NCBI GenBank assembly: GCA_964631205.1
Contig: CAZVWU010000004.1
Location: 35,428-99,427, forward strand
Source of the DNA: CAYYYJ01 sp964631205
Lineage (GTDB): Archaea > Aenigmatarchaeota > Aenigmatarchaeia > QMZP01 > JACQNV01
Direction: 5' to 3'
Length of the DNA: 64,000 nt
Part shown: one piece after another, positions 42,044 through 50,392 of the stretch
Numbering within the stretch: position 1 is the first letter of the stretch
How the letters are laid out: each line of letters opens with the position of its first letter
Translations under genes and position numbers: made by a program
The notes under the pieces: model-generated
The model's input: only the letters and a program-made list of their open reading frames with translations
Told to the model about the DNA's origin: nothing
The model's database searches: none

Positions 42044-42859
42044 ATGATAGGAACCCTTGCTTTGCTGACGACGCTTACAGTAATTTTGTTAGCTGTAGGT
42101 TTTGTTCTAGGCGGAATTATAGGAACTGGCATAGCATTGGTTTTCGCAGTGCTCATAAACTTTATCTCTTACTGGTATTCTGACAGGCTGGTTTTGAAAA
42201 TATACAAGGCCAAGCCTTATGATAACAAGGAATTGAAAAAGATTATTGAAGAAATTGCCAAGGAAGCTCAAATCCCTACACCGCCGTTGTATATTGTTGA
42301 GAGCAATGTCCCAAACGCCTTTGCAACAGGCAGGAGCCCAAAGCACGCAGCTGTTGCTGTCACAACTGGCATTCTTGAACTTGACAAGGACGAGCTGAAA
42401 GGTGTTTTGGCGCACGAAATCTCCCATGTAAAAAACCGTGACACCCTTATCTCCACAATGGCGGCCACGATAGCAGGCGCGGTTTCTTTCCTCGCACAGA
42501 TAGGGTATTACAGCATGTTTTTCAGCGGAGAACGGAGAGGAGAAGGAAATATTTTAGGGCTTATACTTATTGTGATTTTTGCGCCTCTGGCAGCTTTACT
42601 GGTCAGGCTTGCAATTTCAAGGGGGCGTGAATACAAGGCAGACCTTACAGGCGCTTTAATCACAAAGGAACCAAAGTATCTTGCGTCTGCCCTAAGGAAA
42701 ATAAATGAGGCTGCACGGGATTATCCGCTAAAAGGATCTGCAGCAACAGCCCATTTATGGATAGTTAACCCATTCCACAGGGACTGGTTTGTAAGCATGT
42801 TCTCAACCCATCCCCCAGTAGAAAAAAGGATTGCAAGGCTGCAAGAGATGGATGTCTAG
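42044..42859 (+). CDS. htpX: HtpX-like M48 membrane metalloprotease
   Basis: 271 residues. Two N-terminal membrane helices, a catalytic HEISH motif (H124-H128, VLAHEISHVKNRD), two further hydrophobic segments (about 145-205) and REYKADL giving the third ligand Glu, then FSTHPPVEKRI at the end, all typical of HtpX. It degrades misfolded membrane proteins. TATA-like CCTTATAAACC lies at about 42010-42020. Confidence 0.92.
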   Translation: MIGTLALLTTLTVILLAVGFVLGGIIGTGIALVFAVLINFISYWYSDRLVLKIYKAKPYDNKELKKIIEEIAKEAQIPTPPLYIVESNVPNAFATGRSPKHAAVAVTTGILELDKDELKGVLAHEISHVKNRDTLISTMAATIAGAVSFLAQIGYYSMFFSGERRGEGNILGLILIVIFAPLAALLVRLAISRGREYKADLTGALITKEPKYLASALRKINEAARDYPLKGSAATAHLWIVNPFHRDWFVSMFSTHPPVEKRIARLQEMDV

Positions 42860-42925
42860 CAAGCAAGTTTAACATTTTTATCCTTTCTTGCCCAATTAAT
42901 TTAAGATGGTACCTTTTGGGTACTT

Positions 42926-43873
42926 ATGAAGGCTTCTTCAAGGATTGCTTCAAGTGCATTAATAGGCACGATTACTTTTGGCGGCTGTTCTAGTTCTGAT
43001 TATGTTAAGCAGCCAGATAAAGAAAGCAAGGCTGGAAATCCGGAAAACAGGGATACAGCCAACTACATGGAAGAAATAGTGGACCACAGAGAATATTTTG
43101 ACAATATAATTAATACAGTGGAAAGGGCTGGAAGAATAGATCTCGCTGTAAGTTTTGCAATGTATTCTGGAGGCATGAACAGGGTTGCAAGAATATTTGA
43201 AGAGAGGGGAGATTACGAATCTGCCCGCTATTGGGCAAAACTTGGTAGGGACAGAGACTATTTTTTCAGGCTTCATGAAAAGCAACTTGACTATTTAATA
43301 AAAAGGGAGATTCTTTCTGCATTGTCAGTCGTTAGGAAATTAGGCAATTCTGACAGGGAGATAGGTCTGAAGAAAAAAGTTCTTGCAGCGTTGGAAAGAA
43401 ATGAGAAATTTGCTTATGCCGGCGACTTTGCCCTCGAGCTCGGCTATCATGAGAGAGCTTTCCTGAATTATGGAATGTGGGAAGAGGCTGATCCGGAGAA
43501 AATCCAAGATTTAGCCAATATAATTGCTGCAAAGGCTGAGAAGAAAGGCGATTTAAAAACAGCAGCTGAATATCTGGAAAAGGCAGGAAATTGGGGGGAC
43601 AGATCAGGCTTCGTTTCAGCTGCAAAGCTGTTCGAGGGGCAGGATGATTTTGAAGGGGCAAGGCGCACCCTTATAAAAAGCGGGGAATTTGAATGGGCGA
43701 AAACAGAGCTGGCAAAGCACGCCAAGAGCAGGATAAACCAGCTTGCGGAGCAGGGCGAGCTTTACCAGGCTCTCAGTATATCAAGAGATATTGGGGACAA
43801 AGAGAAAGAGGCCCTCATAAAGTCTTGCATCCAACTTGAAAAAGCCATTTCCCTGAAAAATTGGCTGAAATGA
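42926..43873 (+). CDS. Putative lipoprotein with helical repeats
   Basis: 315 residues. N-terminal signal-like segment with lipobox-like FGGC (C20), then Ser/Asp-rich linker and a long array of helix pairs with TPR-like spacing (for example KGDLKTAAEYLEKAGNWGD, DFEGARRTLIKSGEFEWA). Probably an extracytoplasmic scaffold anchored by lipid at Cys20. Partner unknown; follows htpX in the same direction. Confidence 0.65.
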   Translation: MKASSRIASSALIGTITFGGCSSSDYVKQPDKESKAGNPENRDTANYMEEIVDHREYFDNIINTVERAGRIDLAVSFAMYSGGMNRVARIFEERGDYESARYWAKLGRDRDYFFRLHEKQLDYLIKREILSALSVVRKLGNSDREIGLKKKVLAALERNEKFAYAGDFALELGYHERAFLNYGMWEEADPEKIQDLANIIAAKAEKKGDLKTAAEYLEKAGNWGDRSGFVSAAKLFEGQDDFEGARRTLIKSGEFEWAKTELAKHAKSRINQLAEQGELYQALSISRDIGDKEKEALIKSCIQLEKAISLKNWLK

Positions 43874-43920
43874 AAATAGGAAAATAGATATATATACTGC
43901 TTCTGTATTTTATAGACAAT

Positions 43921-44607
43921 ATGCTAGAGAAGAAAAGACATTCAAAAAACGGAATTCATCTGGGAATAATTCCAGATGGAAACCGCAGGTTTGCTAAGTC
44001 TAGAGGGAAAAATCCATGGGAAGGCCATCTTCTTGGGGCCAAAAAAACAAAGGAATTTCTCGAGTGGTGTTCAAAATACCCTGAAATAAACAAGGTTTCT
44101 ATCTATGCTCTTTCAACTGAAAATCTGAACAGGTCAAAAGAGGAGCTTGACCAGCTGTGGAAATTATTTTCAAGGGAGCTGAAAAAGATTGTGAATGAAC
44201 CTGTAATAAAAGAAAGGGGGATAAAGATCAGGGTTCTGGGCGACAGCAATCTCTGGAGGCCTGACTTAAAGGAGGCTGCGAAAGAGGCAATCAAATCCAC
44301 AAAACAATATTCAAAGAACATCCTGAACATCATGCTCGCCTACGGATCCAAGCTGGAGCTGAACAATGCTGTGAAAAAAGTTGTGGGGAAGCCACTACAA
44401 ACAATAGACAATTTCCTTATGGTGAAAGAACCGCTTGACCTTGTGATAAGAACAGGTGGCCAGCACAGGCTTTCAAACTTCATGCTCTATCAGGCAAGCT
44501 ATGCTGAGCTTTATTTCACAGACACACTCTGGCCTGACTTCACAAAAAAAGAGTTTGGAAAAATCATGAACTGGTACCGGGAGCAGGAGAAGAAGTTCGG
44601 GAAATGA
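43921..44607 (+). CDS. uppS: Cis-prenyltransferase (undecaprenyl diphosphate synthase family)
   Basis: 228 residues. The catalytic-site motif GIIPDGNRRFAK (D19), the conserved VSIYALSTENLNRS, and DLVIRTGGQHRLSNFMLYQASYAELYFTDTLWPDF, which contains the RTxGExRxSxFxxWxxxYAE signature with Q in place of the usual E. These enzymes extend farnesyl/geranylgeranyl diphosphate to polyprenyl carriers for glycosylation. Located alone with its own TATA-like region (ATATATACTG). Confidence 0.9.
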   Translation: MLEKKRHSKNGIHLGIIPDGNRRFAKSRGKNPWEGHLLGAKKTKEFLEWCSKYPEINKVSIYALSTENLNRSKEELDQLWKLFSRELKKIVNEPVIKERGIKIRVLGDSNLWRPDLKEAAKEAIKSTKQYSKNILNIMLAYGSKLELNNAVKKVVGKPLQTIDNFLMVKEPLDLVIRTGGQHRLSNFMLYQASYAELYFTDTLWPDFTKKEFGKIMNWYREQEKKFGK

Positions 44608-44646
44608 GAAAGTTTATAAAGCTTTTGTACAATATCAATAGATTTT

Positions 44647-44892
44647 ATGTCAAAAAAACCTTTTAGAGAACTAGATCGTTATGGTACTATACAGGTGGGG
44701 CAACGATATGCAGCTAAACAAAGCCCTATTAATCCTTTAGATGGTGAGGTATTAGTAACAGCTATACGCTCATGGGCTGATGGATTAATCGATGTGGAAT
44801 TAGAACAGGGCCCATTTACAGCATACGTCAGAATTGATTTATTGATGAGAGACGATCCTCTAGATAAAGATCCTCTTTATAGAAAAATATAG
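44647..44892 (+). CDS. Hypothetical small protein
   Basis: 81 residues, beta-rich, soluble, no motif. A TATA-like GTTTATAAAGCTTTT lies about 30 bp before ATG 44647, consistent with a leaderless transcript. Base composition is slightly more A+T-rich at third positions than the neighbour. No function proposed. Confidence 0.5.
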   Translation: MSKKPFRELDRYGTIQVGQRYAAKQSPINPLDGEVLVTAIRSWADGLIDVELEQGPFTAYVRIDLLMRDDPLDKDPLYRKI

Positions 44893-44915
44893 TTACCTGC
44901 CTCAGGAATAATGGA

Positions 44916-45344
44916 TTATTTCTTCCTTTCAATCACATGCTCTGTGAAGGGATCTCCTCTCCACAAGTGTTTTGTTGTTCTGTAATCCCAATCTGTTCCA
45001 AGCAGATATTCAACTTTGAATCTGAGATAAGCATCATCGAAATTTTCGGGATCCACATGGCCTTTCAAGTTTGGGAAAGGGTCTGTTTTAAACCTGTAGA
45101 TTATTTTCTCACTTTCTAAAAATAATTCAACTTCCAGTCCAAGCATCCTGTCGTTTTCGGCGACTACTCTGATAAAATCTTCTAGTTTTCCTTTTGTGAA
45201 GCCAAGCCTGTCGTAAACGCCTTTTAATCTGGCGCTGAAAACTTCCCTCATCACATCTATAGCTTGCTCTTCTCCATATCTTTTCTTGAGAGCTAAAACT
45301 ACTGCTGTGAGACCATTGAAAAATGGCGCATTATATTTAACCAT
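44916..45344 (-). CDS. L-2-amino-thiazoline-4-carboxylate hydrolase-like protein
   Basis: 142 residues resembling the small ATC hydrolase family: an N-terminal helical part (LALKKRYGEEQAIDVMREVF) and a later YRFKTDPFPNLKGH segment before a terminal LLGTDWDY/RGDP strand. The family name is from one bacterial cysteine-synthesis enzyme; archaeal members are untested. The match is by overall pattern, so the assignment is tentative. Confidence 0.5.
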   Translation of the reverse strand: MVKYNAPFFNGLTAVVLALKKRYGEEQAIDVMREVFSARLKGVYDRLGFTKGKLEDFIRVVAENDRMLGLEVELFLESEKIIYRFKTDPFPNLKGHVDPENFDDAYLRFKVEYLLGTDWDYRTTKHLWRGDPFTEHVIERKK

Positions 45345-45385
45345 ATCTTTATTCTGGATCAGTATTTTAATACTGTTTTTTGAAT

Positions 45386-45721
45386 TTATCCTTTATTTTT
45401 TATATACTTCCCTATATCATGATCTAAGGCTTTTAAGCAACAACGCCGGCCTTGCTCCAATGCTCTAAGTATCCTATGATAAGCCAGCTCCTCTGGCCCC
45501 TTGTACAATCCTGTTTCTAATAGAGCTGAAACGTTTCTTTCAGTCTGGACTATGGATTCTTGAAAATGCCTATAAACATCCAGCATATGATAGATTCCTT
45601 GAGGAACTGCTCCACTAGCTTCCATATCCAAGTATCGATCCACAAGAGAGCTGGCAATAATGTGCTTATTGAGCAATGTAGCCCTGTCCAACAGTGGGAT
45701 AAAAATTCCTCTATCTAGCAT
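45386..45721 (-). CDS. Hypothetical helical protein
   Basis: 111 residues, helical, with motif IYHMLDVYRHF and a CC pair (RRCCLKALDHD). No family recognised. Sits 41 bp upstream of the ATC-hydrolase-like gene on the same strand. Confidence 0.45.
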   Translation of the reverse strand: MLDRGIFIPLLDRATLLNKHIIASSLVDRYLDMEASGAVPQGIYHMLDVYRHFQESIVQTERNVSALLETGLYKGPEELAYHRILRALEQGRRCCLKALDHDIGKYIKNKG

Positions 45722-45752
45722 CCTATTTATTTTCCACTAAGCTTTTAATTCC

Positions 45753-46415
45753 TTAAACTGAAGCAGATTCTGGAAGATAAAGGCAAATCTGCTTCATCCC
45801 TTTTCTATGTCCTGCACCAACAACTGCAACAATTTTTTTGTGTATTCTTGAAAGCTCCTTTAGCTGGGCTGCCATGTGCCGGTTTCTGTCTTCAACCAGA
45901 ATTTTGTAAAGCTGCGGGAAAGTTTTCTTAAAAACATCCATTGCCTGCTCTATAACCTCTTCTTGAGGCACTTTTGTCAGATCGATTTTTTCTCCCTTGC
46001 CCTTACCTGTATAAATATAAAAAGAGGCAGTCAAAGCATATTTTATTAATTTTAATTTTTCTGATTTTTTGAGTGTTTTAATTTTGAACATTGTTGTCTG
46101 AATATCCTGGTCAATAAAATAAACCGGAATGTTTTTTTCTTTTGCAAATTCAACAGCTGTCAGCATGTCAGATCCAGGCATCACCCCAACAATGTCCCCA
46201 ACTTTTTTCTGGAGTTTTTTCAATAAAACAAAAATCAAATAAGTTGAAAGCCCAAGGGATCTGGGAGAGCTCTGCTGTTTACTTTTTAGCGCCTGATACC
46301 TGTTTTCATCAAGCTCAACAGCCACGCAATCAGGCTTTGCTTTTTCTATAACTTCTTTTATTTTTCTAATGCTTTCTTCTGCGACGTGAGAGGTTGGGAC
46401 GAGAATTATTGGCAT
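45753..46415 (-). CDS. TraB/PrgY family protein
   Basis: 220 residues from ATG 46415, which has GGTGAT 6 nt upstream; a longer frame to 46484 overlaps the RelE-like gene. N-terminal PTSHVAEESIRKI and VAVELDENRY, and C-terminal DRNRHMAAQL with VVGAGHRKGM, are the two conserved blocks of the TraB/PrgY family (also related to Tiki peptidases), with conserved Glu/His as putative metal ligands. Biological role in archaea unknown. Confidence 0.8.
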   Translation of the reverse strand: MPIILVPTSHVAEESIRKIKEVIEKAKPDCVAVELDENRYQALKSKQQSSPRSLGLSTYLIFVLLKKLQKKVGDIVGVMPGSDMLTAVEFAKEKNIPVYFIDQDIQTTMFKIKTLKKSEKLKLIKYALTASFYIYTGKGKGEKIDLTKVPQEEVIEQAMDVFKKTFPQLYKILVEDRNRHMAAQLKELSRIHKKIVAVVGAGHRKGMKQICLYLPESASV

Positions 46416-46419
46416 AATA

Positions 46420-46761
46420 TCACCTGTACCCAAACCTCTTGTTATAATCGTTGTGGTCCATGACCTCCAGTATAACAGCGACAAGCTCTACTTTTTCTTC
46501 CCGAGTAAGGGTGTATATCATTCTCCAAAAATCGTCTAACTGAAGCCTCCACAAGTTGTTTACACCGTATTTTTGACTATAATACTTTGGCCACAACTGA
46601 CTTGGTATTTTCTGTCCCGCTTCGTGGTTTTGTTTTAGTTTCTCAATGCCCCTTTCTATTATTTTGAGGAGATATTCTGCTTCGCCCTGCCCTTCCGCTT
46701 TGCGCCTTTTAAGATTTTCATACTCGACTAAGAATTCCTGGGATTGATAAATTTCAGCCAT
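46420..46761 (-). CDS. RelE/ParE-like toxin candidate
   Basis: 113 residues. The C-terminal NNLWRLQLDDFWRMIYTL and VILEVMDHNDYNKRFGY reproduce the beta-sheet of archaeal RelE-like RNases: a central WR(M/L)IYT strand and the terminal DHxxYxKRFGY. RelE-type toxins cut ribosome-bound mRNA. The wHTH gene 9 bp upstream would be its antitoxin. Confidence 0.72.
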   Translation of the reverse strand: MAEIYQSQEFLVEYENLKRRKAEGQGEAEYLLKIIERGIEKLKQNHEAGQKIPSQLWPKYYSQKYGVNNLWRLQLDDFWRMIYTLTREEKVELVAVILEVMDHNDYNKRFGYR

Positions 46762-46770
46762 GCGACCCCT

Positions 46771-47043
46771 TTATTTGTAAGGAACGGCCTTTCTTAAAAG
46801 CTCTTTTAATTTAGGATTGTCTGCAAACACCCAAACTATTTCTCCGTCTTTGTCTATTATAATTTTATTGCTTTGCTCCAGATAATCAACTATCACATTA
46901 AATGTCTGCCACATAACCGATTTTGGCAAGGCTCTCCAAAGCTGGTTTTTGGTTGGATAGTAACCTAGTTTCTTTATGGTGTCCTCTACCATTAATACAG
47001 TATCCAGCCTCGGCATGTGAAGAGGCTCACTTAACATTGTCAT
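46771..47043 (-). CDS. Winged-helix antitoxin candidate
   Basis: 90 residues from ATG 47043 (ATG 47037 also possible). The pattern VLMVEDTIKKLGYYPTKNQLWRALPKSVMWQTFNVIVDYLEQSNKIIIDKDGEIVWVF is a compact winged helix. Minus-strand CTTTATATATAA at about 47066-47077 is 24-34 bp from the start codon, so the mRNA is probably leaderless. Linked to the RelE-like gene by 9 bp. Confidence 0.6.
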   Translation of the reverse strand: MTMLSEPLHMPRLDTVLMVEDTIKKLGYYPTKNQLWRALPKSVMWQTFNVIVDYLEQSNKIIIDKDGEIVWVFADNPKLKELLRKAVPYK

Positions 47044-47131
47044 ATATGATATTATATATATAGACTTATATATAAAGTTATTGGTTCCTTTGCGGTGCCT
47101 CACGAGTCGGGACTAGGATTATTGGCATATG

Positions 47132-47737
47132 TTAAAGGACTGTGCTTATAGATTTTTTAAAATCCGGAAAATTTTTATATAAAAAAGTTTGGAAACCCGA
47201 TGATTTCGCTGCTTCTATATTTTCTATATCATCATCAACGAAAAGAATTTCGCTTTTCGTGATTTTAGAGTCTTTTGAAATTTCACCAAAAACTTTTTCA
47301 AAAAATTCTTTTTCAGGTTTCTTACAACCGAGATTGCAGGAAGAAAATATTTTATCCAGAACAGAATTGAACATTACGCTTTCTAGGTATTTTGTCCTGT
47401 AGATTTCATTGTTTGTTCCCATATAGCATTTTAATCCCTTTGATCTCAATTCTCTGATAAACTCAGTTAGCTGTTCATCTACATGATTCTCTACTTTAAA
47501 CCAATAATCAAGAAGCTGTTCAACAGTACCTTTCCATCCCCACACTTTAACATGTTTTTTTAATTCTTCTTTGAGGTCTGCTTTCCCAATAAGGCAATTC
47601 TGGAAATTGCCTTTGAAGAATTTGGCTGTTACCGATGCCGGGATTCCATAATCTTCTTCAAGATACTGATTAAACATCTTAGGTTTTATTATCAGGACGT
47701 CGTCTGCATCGAAACTTATTGCTTTGATTTTTTGCAT
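47132..47737 (-). CDS. HAD-superfamily hydrolase
   Basis: 201 residues from ATG 47737, one nucleotide after the JAMM gene stop. Catalytic motif I SFDADDVL, motif II MGTNN, Lys in CKKPEKEFF and motif IV FVDDDIENIEAAKSSG are all intact, so an active phosphatase is likely. The cap resembles HAD subfamily IA. Substrate unknown. Translationally coupled to the JAMM protease gene by position. Confidence 0.85.
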   Translation of the reverse strand: MQKIKAISFDADDVLIIKPKMFNQYLEEDYGIPASVTAKFFKGNFQNCLIGKADLKEELKKHVKVWGWKGTVEQLLDYWFKVENHVDEQLTEFIRELRSKGLKCYMGTNNEIYRTKYLESVMFNSVLDKIFSSCNLGCKKPEKEFFEKVFGEISKDSKITKSEILFVDDDIENIEAAKSSGFQTFLYKNFPDFKKSISTVL

Positions 47738-47738
47738 A

Positions 47739-48344
47739 TTAAAAACCAGCAAATATCTTTGCCTCTTTCCCTACTTTCAGCTTTGATGACCCATTTTGGA
47801 GCCAGTAGCCAGACAGGGTTAGTCTGTAGGCTTTCTTTGGTTCTGTTATCACTGTGCAGCTGACTTTTCTTTTGTATGTGTTTGTTTTTATCCCTAACTT
47901 TTGCGGTCTCAAGTATTCTTTTTCTTTTACTGTAAGAAGGAGTTCCAGCCAAGGGTCCAAGTTGTAGCCAAACTTCTTCATCCTCTTCATCTCATCATGG
48001 ATGTGTTCCAGATCGCCTTCTGAAAGCTCTGGATAGACTTCCACATCAGGCAGATAGTCTGTGTGGCTGTGAAAGCCCCCTATAATAGGCATCTTAAGTG
48101 CAGTTAACGAGCTAAGAGTCCTTTTGTGAGCAAGATCGCTTCCATGAATAACCTGCGAAGGCTTTCTTTCAGCTGTCTGCAAAGGGTAGACAGTTTCAAG
48201 GGAAACAACAGGCTTCTCTTTTCCCTTAATTTTCTTAAGAACAGGTTTTCCTGCAAGAAAGCCATTTGTTTCTTTCTTGTAGACCTCTACTGCAGAGACT
48301 AGCAAAGTTTTCAGCTGTTCAGGGTCAATAAATATATCCTTCAT
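47739..48344 (-). CDS. JAMM/MPN+ metalloprotease
   Basis: 201 residues. The JAMM signature is visible: Glu at 25, H92-x-H94 in GGFHSHTDY, and S108xxD111 (LSEGD), giving the zinc site of the JAB1/MPN+ family. These enzymes cut isopeptide bonds or process small modifier proteins (SAMP/Ubl) in archaea. The catalytic spacing between HxH and SxxD is longer than usual (13 residues between H94 and S108). Operator ATAACACTGTTAT sits 16 bp before its start codon, and two more lie further upstream. Confidence 0.82.
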   Translation of the reverse strand: MKDIFIDPEQLKTLLVSAVEVYKKETNGFLAGKPVLKKIKGKEKPVVSLETVYPLQTAERKPSQVIHGSDLAHKRTLSSLTALKMPIIGGFHSHTDYLPDVEVYPELSEGDLEHIHDEMKRMKKFGYNLDPWLELLLTVKEKEYLRPQKLGIKTNTYKRKVSCTVITEPKKAYRLTLSGYWLQNGSSKLKVGKEAKIFAGF

Positions 48345-48359
48345 ATAACAAAAGCATAT

Positions 48360-48372
48360 ATAACACTGTTAT
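48360..48372. promoter_or_regulatory. Operator palindrome, copy 4
   Basis: ATAACACTGTTAT within TATATAACACTGTTATA, 16 bp upstream of the JAMM gene start and overlapping where its promoter should be. Repression by occlusion is plausible. Confidence 0.65.
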
Positions 48373-48459
48373 ACAAGCCCTCCCCAGTTTATAGAGATTA
48401 AACTTAGGCAATATAAAGTTATCTGCTTCTTATAATAGTTTTTGGCTATCCGCATAAAT

Positions 48460-48472
48460 ATAACATTGTTAT
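48460..48472. promoter_or_regulatory. Operator palindrome, copy 5
   Basis: ATAACATTGTTAT, centre variant T; 100 bp from copy 4 and 62 bp from copy 6, in the divergent region between the JAMM gene and the 58-residue protein gene. Confidence 0.65.
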
Positions 48473-48521
48473 ATAGCCAATGATAGACTCTACTTTAACT
48501 TTAATTCTGGAAAAGCCATAT

Positions 48522-48534
48522 ATAACAGTGTTAT
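48522..48534. promoter_or_regulatory. Operator palindrome, copy 6
   Basis: ATAACAGTGTTAT in TATATAACAGTGTTATAC, 45 bp before ATG 48579, just upstream of the TATA-like ACTTATATAC (48547-48556). Confidence 0.65.
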
Positions 48535-48578
48535 ACTAACACAAAAACTTATATACTTTTCTCACGTATATCCCTTCC

Positions 48579-48755
48579 ATGATAAAAGATTATCTAGCTC
48601 GCCTTGACAATAAAAGTAGGACACCGGAGCAAAACCAAAGATTTTATAGGAGTATGTTGAGATTAATACTTTTAGACGGTAATTCTGCCGATGAAAGACT
48701 GATTGATTATTACCTTGATTTGATTAAAAAAGAAAATAGAGAAACTAAACCTTAA
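48579..48755 (+). CDS. 58-residue helical protein under operator control
   Basis: Translated by eye, ATG 48579 to TAA 48755. Charged and helical (MIKDYLARLDN start, LIDYYLDLIKKENRE end); no motif. The TATA-like element and operator immediately upstream, and a start codon about 25 bp after TATA, support it as a real leaderless gene. Its stop codon directly abuts the trxB stop on the other strand. A small DNA-binding or antitoxin-type protein is possible. Confidence 0.55.
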   Translation: MIKDYLARLDNKSRTPEQNQRFYRSMLRLILLDGNSADERLIDYYLDLIKKENRETKP

Positions 48756-49690
48756 CTGCCGCTCTCCACAAACTTCTCAGCTTCCAGCGCAGCCATGCAC
48801 CCTGTTCCTGCCGAAGTCACAGCCTGCTTGTAAACTGGATCCGCCACATCCCCTGCAGCAAAAATTCCCGGCACACTTGTTTTTACAAACCCATACAATT
48901 TAATATAACCCTTCTCGTCTAGCTCCAACTGCCCTTTGAAAATATCTGTGTTCGGTTTGTGCCCAATCGCGACAAAAACCCCATCAGCTCTTTTCTCCTC
49001 CACCTTTCCAGTATTCACGTCCTTTAATTTAACACCAACAACCTTTCCCTTCACAGGATCCATGATGTCCTCAACAACAGTGTTCCAGACAAACCCAATT
49101 TTTTTATTTTTAAAGGCCCTGTCCTGCATGATTTTTGAAGCGCGGAGGGAATCCCTTCTATGGACAATGCTGACCTTTGACGCAAACTTAGTAAGCGTAA
49201 GAGCCTCCTCAATTGCAGTATCTCCGCCGCCGACAACAATAACCTCTTTGTCCCTGAAAAAAGCGGCATCGCAGGACGCGCAAGTTGAAACCCCCCTCCC
49301 AACTAATTTCTTTTCCGATTCCAGGCCCAAAAATATTGAAGAAGCCCCAGTTGTAATGATCACAGATTTGGCTTTGTAAACCTCGCCGCTTTCACTTTTT
49401 AATGTAAACGGCCTTTTTTTGAAATCAACAGAAACAATATTTTCAGTCACGAACCTCGACCCAAATTTTCCAGCATGTTCCCTCATCTTTTTTATCAGGT
49501 CAGGCCCCAGTATAGATTCAAAACCAGGATAATTTTCAACAGCCGTTGTCAGCATTAGCTGGCCGCCTGCCTCCTGGCTTTTGCCTTCTATGACAAGCGG
49601 TTTTAATGCAGCCCTGCTTGTGTATAAAGCCGCAGTCAAACCACCCGGCCCCCCACCGAGGATTATTATATTTTCAACCTTTTCAGACAT
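48752..49690 (-). CDS. trxB: Thioredoxin reductase
   Basis: 312 residues. FAD-binding GGGPGG (12-17), redox-active CASC (C137, C140) in STCASCDAAFF, NAD(P)-binding GGGDTA and the terminal FAAGDVADPVYKQ. Reduces thioredoxin-like proteins, possibly including the one at 61921. Normal length, no loss of active-site residues. Confidence 0.95.
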   Translation of the reverse strand: MSEKVENIIILGGGPGGLTAALYTSRAALKPLVIEGKSQEAGGQLMLTTAVENYPGFESILGPDLIKKMREHAGKFGSRFVTENIVSVDFKKRPFTLKSESGEVYKAKSVIITTGASSIFLGLESEKKLVGRGVSTCASCDAAFFRDKEVIVVGGGDTAIEEALTLTKFASKVSIVHRRDSLRASKIMQDRAFKNKKIGFVWNTVVEDIMDPVKGKVVGVKLKDVNTGKVEEKRADGVFVAIGHKPNTDIFKGQLELDEKGYIKLYGFVKTSVPGIFAAGDVADPVYKQAVTSAGTGCMAALEAEKFVESGS

Positions 49691-49710
49691 AAATAATTAA
49701 ATTAGTTCTT

Positions 49711-50361
49711 TCATTTTAAATACTGCAAAACATCTTCAAGGGTGTTAGAATTAACTATCACTTGGGCTGCTTTTTTCGTTTCCATATCCCTGGGATTGAA
49801 TGCAATAGCCCTGCCAACATATTTGAAAATTTCAACATCCTCTTTATCATTCCCTACAGCAGCAGCCTCGCTCAGCCTTATCCCTTCCCTGTTTGCAAAA
49901 TCCTTCAGCGCAAGCAGCTTTGAAACCCTCTGGTCGCCTGCGGGGTGGGAGGGTATTGTATCATAAGCAACCCCATCCTTATTGAAAATAATTTTATTGC
50001 AGGCAAAATATTTGGCGCCTAACTGATTTGCAACATCCTCAACAACAAGATGCGGGCTGTCCGAAACAATCCCAGTCGCAACTTTCCTGCTGTTCAGCTC
50101 TGCAAAAACATCCTTTGCGCCTTCAACGAATTTCATGTTTTTTCTCATACCGACCATCAGCTTCCCCAACCTCACACCCCTTTCCTTCCAGGCCTTGTAC
50201 TCCTCTTCCTTTGCCTTAAACCTGCTAAGCTTGCCTTCCCTGTAATCCTTCCAAAAATCCGGTATCTGGTAGATATTCCTTATCAGGCTCCATGGATTGT
50301 CAGCATTAGTAAAATTCACAAGGACGCCGCTCAGGCCAAACGCTATAAGTTTAAACCCCAT
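49711..50361 (-). CDS. HAD-family protein with lost nucleophile (SerB-like)
   Basis: 216 residues. The overall layout matches phosphoserine-phosphatase-like HAD proteins: motif II IVSDSP and motif IV AVGNDKEDVEIF. Motif I, normally DxD, reads FGLSGVL, with G9 and S11 replacing both catalytic aspartates. The protein is therefore unlikely to be a phosphatase by the normal mechanism and may be a regulatory pseudoenzyme. It lies 20 bp upstream of trxB and is probably co-transcribed. Confidence 0.75.
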   Translation of the reverse strand: MGFKLIAFGLSGVLVNFTNADNPWSLIRNIYQIPDFWKDYREGKLSRFKAKEEEYKAWKERGVRLGKLMVGMRKNMKFVEGAKDVFAELNSRKVATGIVSDSPHLVVEDVANQLGAKYFACNKIIFNKDGVAYDTIPSHPAGDQRVSKLLALKDFANREGIRLSEAAAVGNDKEDVEIFKYVGRAIAFNPRDMETKKAAQVIVNSNTLEDVLQYLK

Positions 50362-50392
50362 ATAGAGTAATTGGAACTAAAAAATAAAAAGG

